Assembly (NCBI GenBank): GCA_010645155.1
Contig: JAAGOF010000070.1
Coordinates: 1,110,535 to 1,174,534, forward strand
From: Tigriopus japonicus
Taxonomy: Eukaryota > Arthropoda > Copepoda > Harpacticoida > Harpacticidae
Length of the DNA: 64,000 bases
Direction of reading: 5' to 3'
Part shown: piece after piece, positions 58,590 to 64,000 of the stretch
Position numbering within the stretch: position 1 is the stretch's first letter
Layout: each line of letters opens with the position of its first letter
Notes under the pieces: model-generated
Database searches by the model: none
Told to the model about the DNA's origin: nothing
What the model saw: the letters and a program-made list of their open reading frames with translations, nothing else
Made by a program: the position numbers and the translations under genes

Positions 58590-59795
58590 CAATGTGATTG
58601 CAATGAATTACATTTGCACTCTAGATAAGAGTTACATTAGGGAAAATCCATCTCGACATGGCTCTCGAAAGGAAGTGCAGGCCTCCTTCAATTCGATTTA
58701 AGTGCTGCTTTCGATTGTATCGACCATGCCATTCTAATGGGGAAGTTGAGCCAATTACGATTTGGAACCTTGGTAATCCGATGGATCTGGTCATTTTTGA
58801 GGACCGAACCATGCAAGAGGAGTGCAACCATGTGATGTCCTAGCCAATGCAAATTAGTACGGGATTTCCACAGGGCTCAGTCCTGTCCCCGTTACTTTTC
58901 CTTTTCTACGTTGCCGATTTCCCACTATGGTTACCAGAAAAATTTCGGGACGGTTGCACGAGCTTTGTTGATGACACGGTCGTGGTGGTCGGTGGAAAGG
59001 ACTTGGGAATCTTCAATTTAACTTGGTGTCGGTTGCAGAGCACACATTGAGATATATATTGGTAAACCGACTAAAAGCAAACCCTTCAAAGACAAAACTC
59101 ATCATCTCTCGGGGAAAAAGTTTTACTCACACACCAAAAGCTTCGATAATGGTGGGAGAGGAAATTGTGGAAGAATCTCTTGCATGTAAGATCCTAGGAA
59201 TTCTAGTCCAACCCTATCTGAAAAGGACCCAACAACAAAAAAACGTGCGTATCCAAAAGTATCCAAAAAGGCCTTGGCAACTTAAGGCTCTTACTCTCTC
59301 GGATCCCCAAGTCCTATTTGAAGGTGGTGGTGGGATCACTTATCCTCTCAAAAATATGTTACTGCCTGCCTTTGTTTTTCAAAATCCGAACCACTGAGGA
59401 TCAAGTACAGAACACCTTGGAGAAGGAGCTTCAAACTGCCATGAACAACGTCTTGAGAGAACTAAGAGGGGTGAAATTGAAAGATCGAAGGGTTCGGGAT
59501 TCGCATGAGGATCTGGGCTTTCTATCGATAAACCATATGTGTATGAAAACAATCCTTATAGAGACCTAAAAAGCCGTACATGTACTTGATCATCCTCTCA
59601 ATAGCACCATCAGACTTAAATCCCAACAAGACGGTAAAATAACGACACCCTGTCAATCGAGGGGAGTTGTCTATCTATCGCCCTTTTTCATCGCCAAACT
59701 TTGGAACAAACTTCCAAAGGAAACGAGGGAATCGCCAACAATATCAAAATTCAAAAAGTCAATCGAGCAATCAATCCCAGTAGCACCTATCTGAT
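58590..59795 (+). mobile_element. Decayed non-LTR retrotransposon (family B), RT fragment
   Basis: Reverse transcriptase motifs in order across shifted frames: FDLSAAFDCIDHA (about 58670-58730), GFPQGSVLSPLLF (about 58860) and FVDDTVVVV (about 58956, the catalytic DD). They are followed by a thumb-like ANPSKTKLIISRG and a C-terminal LWNKLPKETRESPTISKF typical of Jockey/CR1-group ORF2 ends. Multiple stops and frameshifts make it non-functional. It abuts the right end of the Tc1/mariner element and is a different family from the LINE at 60-62 kb. Confidence 0.8.
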
Positions 59796-60197
59796 GTGTA
59801 ATATCTTTTTGATCACGATCCCAGACCATGCATACAATTCACTAAATTATTATTTTTTAAATTAATAATTCTTTTTTAAATCCGTCTTTTATCTATCAAT
59901 AAGGGTTCAAGTGCGTAATCTGCATTTAATACACACTCAAAGTCATTTTGTGGGATCAAAACTTCCACAATGAAATCCCGTAATCAATTTACAGTTCAAC
60001 CAGTTTCAGAAAATATATAGTTAGCACGAAAATATCATTTTTTTGGTTCAGAGGGCTCAAGAGTTTCTATATTTATATATATGATGATCCAAATTGGTAA
60101 AAAAAAATTTTTTTGGAGGGGGGGTGGATTTTTTAATACCGCAACAAGGAATGGGATTCCCTGTAAGGAGAGTTAATGATTAATATAGTTTTTAAGA

Positions 60198-61028
60198 TTA
60201 CCGTTTAAATGAAATTTGATCTACCAATGAGTTACTGTTGGCAGATCTGTACAACCCTTGAATAGTGGGTTGGTCAGGAATAGTATTCAAAAATTTGTCC
60301 AATCCTGCCTTAAACTCTGTTAGAGGATCAGCTCCTACAAATTCCCGACGAAGATTAATGGGCAACAAATTGAACAATGAAGGAGCCCGATAAAGAAGAG
60401 ACGAGGACTTCATTGTTCGAACTAGTCTCGATTCCCTTGGATTTGGAGGTGCTTTCAGAGCGCACGTAAAACCTCTACGATCGCTACAACTGATCTCAAA
60501 TCCTGGGTTAGGACAGAGCCCATGGATGCTCTTGAAAACATACAGTATCAGATACCTTTCATACCTTCTCTGAGGACTGTACAGTCCTAACTTCTGGAGC
60601 CTCTCCCAATATGAGAGCTCTCTCATTCCTGTAATGTTCCTAGTAAAACATCTTTGGACCTGCTCGACCTTTTGCAAACCTGTTGAACTCATTGGAGCCC
60701 AAATGGGTGAGGCATATTCAAGATGCGGCTGAACAATCGACTTGTACAGAGTTAGCATTGTAATACTATCTCTGGACTTGAAAGTGCGAAAGATCCAGCC
60801 ACATGTTTGAAATGCCTTCCCCACTTTCAACTGGATATGCTCATCAAACTTTCCATCATCTTGGACGACAACTCCCAGATCCCTCATGGACGATATCTGC
60901 TCAATATCACAACCTCCATTGTCTTTGAGCGGAACATCTAAGTTTGACGCCCCATACGTCATTGTGCGGAATTTCATCCCGTTCAATGCCATATCACTCT
61001 TGCCAACCCAGGAGTAGATTTTCTCCAA
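60198..61028 (-). pseudogene. LINE reverse transcriptase C-terminal part (family A)
   Basis: 276 codons open, from just after the YGDD region (EKIYSWVGKSDMALN) to TGA/TAA-proximal LVDQISFKR. The last ~75 codons are the part repeated at 3.3 kb and 36.5 kb. No RNase H domain is visible. Confidence 0.8.
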
Positions 61029-61162
61029 GTCCTCAACTAAACATTTTGAGTCCTGACCATTCCTTCCACAAACTAATTTTGTGTCATCACCGTATGAAGA
61101 AATACTGGCTTTTGTTCTAAACTTTTGGAGAGGAGCAATAAAGAGAACAAACTAGAGCGGAC

Positions 61163-62137
61163 CTAAAATCGAACCTTGCGGAACTTCTTCCTAACCTTTG
61201 GAATTCTAGACAATGGCCTACCTTTTGCCACTATTTCTGGAATACCACTGGACAAACAAACCTCGTCAAAAAGAAAAATAAGCTTATTTATAGCTTTATC
61301 TATTGATGGTTCCTGCTTTAGAATGGAAATCAAGTCCAACTTGCCTAATCTTTCAACAATAATAGGCCAGTGTTCATCTTTGAACTTAAACTTGGCCACG
61401 CCCACCTTTTGAGCACGTTTAACTCTAGAGCTCGCCGGCTTTTGAGTAATGGTCGACCCTATCTCAAGAATGTGATGATCTGAAAGGCTACATGGGGCAA
61501 CATGGACATATTGGATCAGATCAGGGTCGTTGGAAAAAACTAAGTCTAAAACACTCTCTGCTCTGGTTGCAACACCAACGTGTTGAGAGAGATAACGCAA
61601 GATCGCAAACTCTTCTACTTTTTCGAAAGACGGCAATGCCATTTTCGAAATGGTAATGTACCCATCCGGACTAACTTCCCACTCTACAATGCTAGCCGGA
61701 AAATTGAAGTCGCCAACCACAAAGAGGCGAGAACAAACCTCTCGATCTAGCTCCTTTCGTGTAAAATCGAGTGCCGAAAGAAATGAGGGAGAACTACAAG
61801 AAGGTTGCCGATACATTGTTACTTTTGTAAGATCAAGAGCCTTGAAGTGGCAAATCAAAACTTCGACTTCTCCATTCGACTTATGAACATGACTTAAATG
61901 TAAGTCTTTCCTGACATATAGACATACGCCACCATGTGGGTAAATGGGATTCTCAGGGCGTACTCTATCACATCGAACTAGCCTTAAACCAGCTATTGCT
62001 AATTTTTCATCTAAAACTCCTGGACGAAGCCAAGTCTCTGTGATAGATATGAAGGAGACCTCTTTATCAATGGCTAGCTCCTCCAGTACCTTGACCTTTG
62101 TGTTGTCTTTTTTGGAAATCAGACAATGCACGTTCAA
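61163..62137 (-). pseudogene. LINE endonuclease domain (family A)
   Basis: About 320 codons open. Motifs of APE-type LINE endonucleases are visible: ITETWLRPGV, HGGVCLYVRKDL, a GDFNFP metal-binding block followed by VEWEV, VLDLVFSNDPDL and LSDHHIL. The frame ends where a deletion joins it to the RT. The 5' start of the protein is not preserved. Confidence 0.8.
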
Positions 62138-62474
62138 ATAGAGCCCTTTTATGGGCTTAAGTAAAGAACCTCTTGTAAAAGAAGCGTTGTCAAGACACTA
62201 GCGACAGAAAATTCATGGCGGCGAAAAGGCTAAGCTTAAAAAATCCAAACAAAACAGAAGCTCACATGTCAATGTAGTGAATATGGATCCTTGAGAGAAT
62301 CTTTTTGGCCATACCGTGCAGTTTAAACGTTTTCGTTAACTAATATGTGCTCAAACATCATCTGCTTTGTGTGTTCCCGAATGATTTTTCAAACAGTTTG
62401 CTTGGCAGACCTCGCGTCCGCTGTTCTAGTGACCCCGACATAGCCGGCCCGCATTAATGGCCCTCGTCGTCGTA

Positions 62475-62783
62475 TTACTGGCTCTTGTGGATGGTGCCAG
62501 ACTTTTGTGGCTGTTGATTTGGACTTGGACGTTTGCGACGGATTATGGGTGTAACTAGAGCGCTAGGTGTAACTACAGATATATCATATCCTGTCACGTC
62601 TCCGAGCCATTCCCATGTCTCAAGGCCGATTATTTTCCCGAAGGTGGGGTGGTGGGGCAAATGTATGATCTCCGCTTGCTTGAGTACTCGATCCTGTGTA
62701 TGATATATTTGTGCGTGTATTCTTTGTAAAATACAGTAGTCTACTAATATCTCTTGACTCACTCTTACCGGACCATGGGTCAC
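62475..62783 (-). other. Unrecognised ORF, possible retroelement remnant
   Basis: A 102-codon frame ending in a Pro/Gln/Lys-rich tail (IIRRKRPSPNQQPQKSGTIHKSQ). No domain recognised. The nearby ACAAAAGTCTGGCACCATCC is reminiscent of retroelement borders, but this is weak. Confidence 0.15.
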
Positions 62784-63025
62784 TCAAATTCTCTTTTCTC
62801 TTAACTCCACAGAGAGCCCCAATTTGGAACAATTGGATTCTTCAATGAATTCTGTAAATGCAAAGGCTTGTGTAAGTCAGTGTGCAAGGTTATATGTCCT
62901 TTAATTATAGAACACGCTTACAATGACATTTCCATGACTTACTGAATGCACGAAAACTTTTTTCTGCAATTCTGTTTTTCACGGTACCACTTTTCCGTGT
63001 AAGACATGACCGTCTAAGCTACTTG

Positions 63026-63235
63026 TTACCCATTTTCCGATTATATTTTTTCCGAATAAATCATGTTTCCGAATGGCTAGGGTTCCGATTTACCTCGGTT
63101 TTTTTCCGACGATACACAAGTGATTATTCGGAAATCTGGTAAATAAGCCGCAAATCGTACTTTTGACCAATCGGACATTTATCAGATTCGGAAAACTAGT
63201 ATTCGGAATAGGTTACAATCGGAAAATGCGTGAAC
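63026..63235. repeat. MITE-like repeat with CATTTTCCGATT ends
   Basis: CATTTTCCGATTATA near the left and the complement of GCATTTTCCGATTGTAACC near the right, with internal TTCCGAAT motifs in both orientations. About 200 bp. Target duplication not clear. Confidence 0.55.
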
Positions 63236-63439
63236 GGCAGGTTGTTATAAATCCCTTACTGGAATGATCTTTCGAAACGCAGAAAAAGAACTCTAACCAA
63301 TGGTGTATAAAATCCCTATACATTATATTATAAAAGAACTATACATTATTTACTAGCAAATGCCTTGTACTTGAACCGTGTAGGTTTTTTGTTATGTTTA
63401 ATGGAAAAACACATCAGTAAATAAATGTCAATGTATATA

Positions 63440-63490
63440 CTAGAGCAGTATAATAACAGAGTACGGTCATAAAGTGCGCCATCTAGCGGA
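63440..63490 (+). repeat. Left terminus of another foldback-family copy
   Basis: CTAGAGCAGTATAATAACAG followed by AGTACGGTCATAAAGTGCGCCA corresponds to the left end of the 45.5-kb foldback element. No matching right end was found before the window ends. Confidence 0.55.
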
Positions 63491-63792
63491 TTTCATGCGG
63501 CAACAGCTCGCAAATTCCCACAATATACATATTTTTGAAGATTACAATGGTCATTCATCGCTTTTTGATAAACTTAAGTGCCCAAAATGTTGATGGTGGA
63601 ACTCCAAAAAGAACCTTAAGTGTTTTTCTGATGAATTTGGCATAGATCATGCCTAAATTATCTTTTCAATAGTCAGGTTCCTATGCCAATTTGAAAGGCA
63701 TTTTACCAATAATTTCAACCAAAAACCACCACAGGTTCATTAACAACACTCAGTCATCATTTGAGGATGACTTTGTTGATGATGATGTCATT

Positions 63793-64000
63793 TTGGCTTC
63801 GTCCAGGAGTTTTAGATGAAGAAGTAGCAATAGCTGGTTTTAGACTAGTTCGATGTGATAGAGTACGCCCTAATAATCCCATTTTCCCACATGGGGGCGT
63901 ATGTCTATATGTCCGGAAAGACTTACATTTTAGTCATGTTCAAATGTCGAATGGAGAAGTAGAAGTTTTGATTTGTCACATTAAGGCTCTTGATCTTACG
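63793..64000 (+). mobile_element. Non-LTR retrotransposon family A, endonuclease start, cut by the window edge
   Basis: From TGGCTTCGTCCAGGAGTTTT the sequence matches the family A endonuclease region (WLRPGVLDEE-AIAGFRLVRCDRVRP, HGGVCLYVRKDL) and runs off the right edge still in frame. Opposite orientation to the 60-62 kb copy, so the two are in tail-away arrangement about 1.6 kb apart. Confidence 0.85.

Larger units (their letters stand above)
60100..62160 (-). mobile_element. Non-LTR retrotransposon (family A), internally deleted
   Basis: Minus-strand LINE remnant. 62137-61163 encodes an apurinic-type endonuclease with ITETWL, VVGDFNFP and the catalytic SDHH near its C-terminal end. Directly after, in another frame, comes the reverse transcriptase from PQGSILGPL (about 61178) through the catalytic YGDD (about 61095). 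Then 61028-60198 holds the RT C-terminus (DLGVVVQDDGKFDEHI, LYKSIVQPHLEYASPIW, ERLQKLGLYSPQRRYER). The front half of the RT is missing. A TAG interrupts GPL-FVLFI. The 3' UTR ends near 60100. The layout resembles CR1/Jockey-like LINEs; the clade is uncertain. Confidence 0.85.

Noticed and set aside
1..64000. CRISPR arrays, bacterial operons or prophage-like systems
   Set aside because: The window is eukaryotic; repeat arrays present are minisatellites and transposon ends without unique spacers.

Overview
This is a metazoan nuclear window. The genes are spliced with GT/AG introns, there are TATA-box promoters and AATAAA poly(A) signals, and the intergenic DNA is AT-rich and full of transposable elements. 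The gene content (a woc-like ZMYM protein, SDHD, a cluster of SLC22-type transporters) fits an arthropod. A crustacean such as a copepod is my guess only; the sequence does not settle it.

Layout. 0.2-7.3 kb: a complete MYM zinc-finger gene (woc/ZMYM type) on the minus strand. I reconstructed eight coding exons with consistent phases (1362 aa). 9.6-11.3 kb: the two-exon SDHD gene (complex II membrane anchor) on the plus strand, divergent from woc. 17.5-32.9 kb: three single-ORF SLC22-like major facilitator transporters, all on the minus strand. 48.4-49.2 kb and 54.3-54.6 kb: two small minus-strand genes for secreted, highly charged proteins, each with a TATA box, a signal peptide and a basic cleavage site. 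57.2-58.5 kb: an almost intact Tc1/mariner-group transposon with one nonsense codon. 58.6-62.2 kb: two decayed non-LTR retrotransposons. More pieces of one of these lie at 3.3 kb, 36.5 kb and the right edge.

The remaining sequence is largely a collection of non-autonomous DNA transposons. Eight families have hAT-like structure: terminal inverted repeats flanked by 8-bp target-site duplications, many of them perfect. There is also a pogo-like MITE carrying an 18-bp minisatellite, a 2.1-kb foldback element with a 6-bp duplication, palindromic MITEs, and tRNA-derived SINE-like repeats. None of the MITEs encodes a transposase here, so they must have been mobilised in trans.

The genes do not form one pathway. 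Woc is a nuclear chromatin/transcription factor, SDHD a mitochondrial inner-membrane subunit, the SLC22 cluster plasma-membrane transport, and the two small genes are secreted products. All functional statements rest on recognition of family motifs by eye; no database search was possible.
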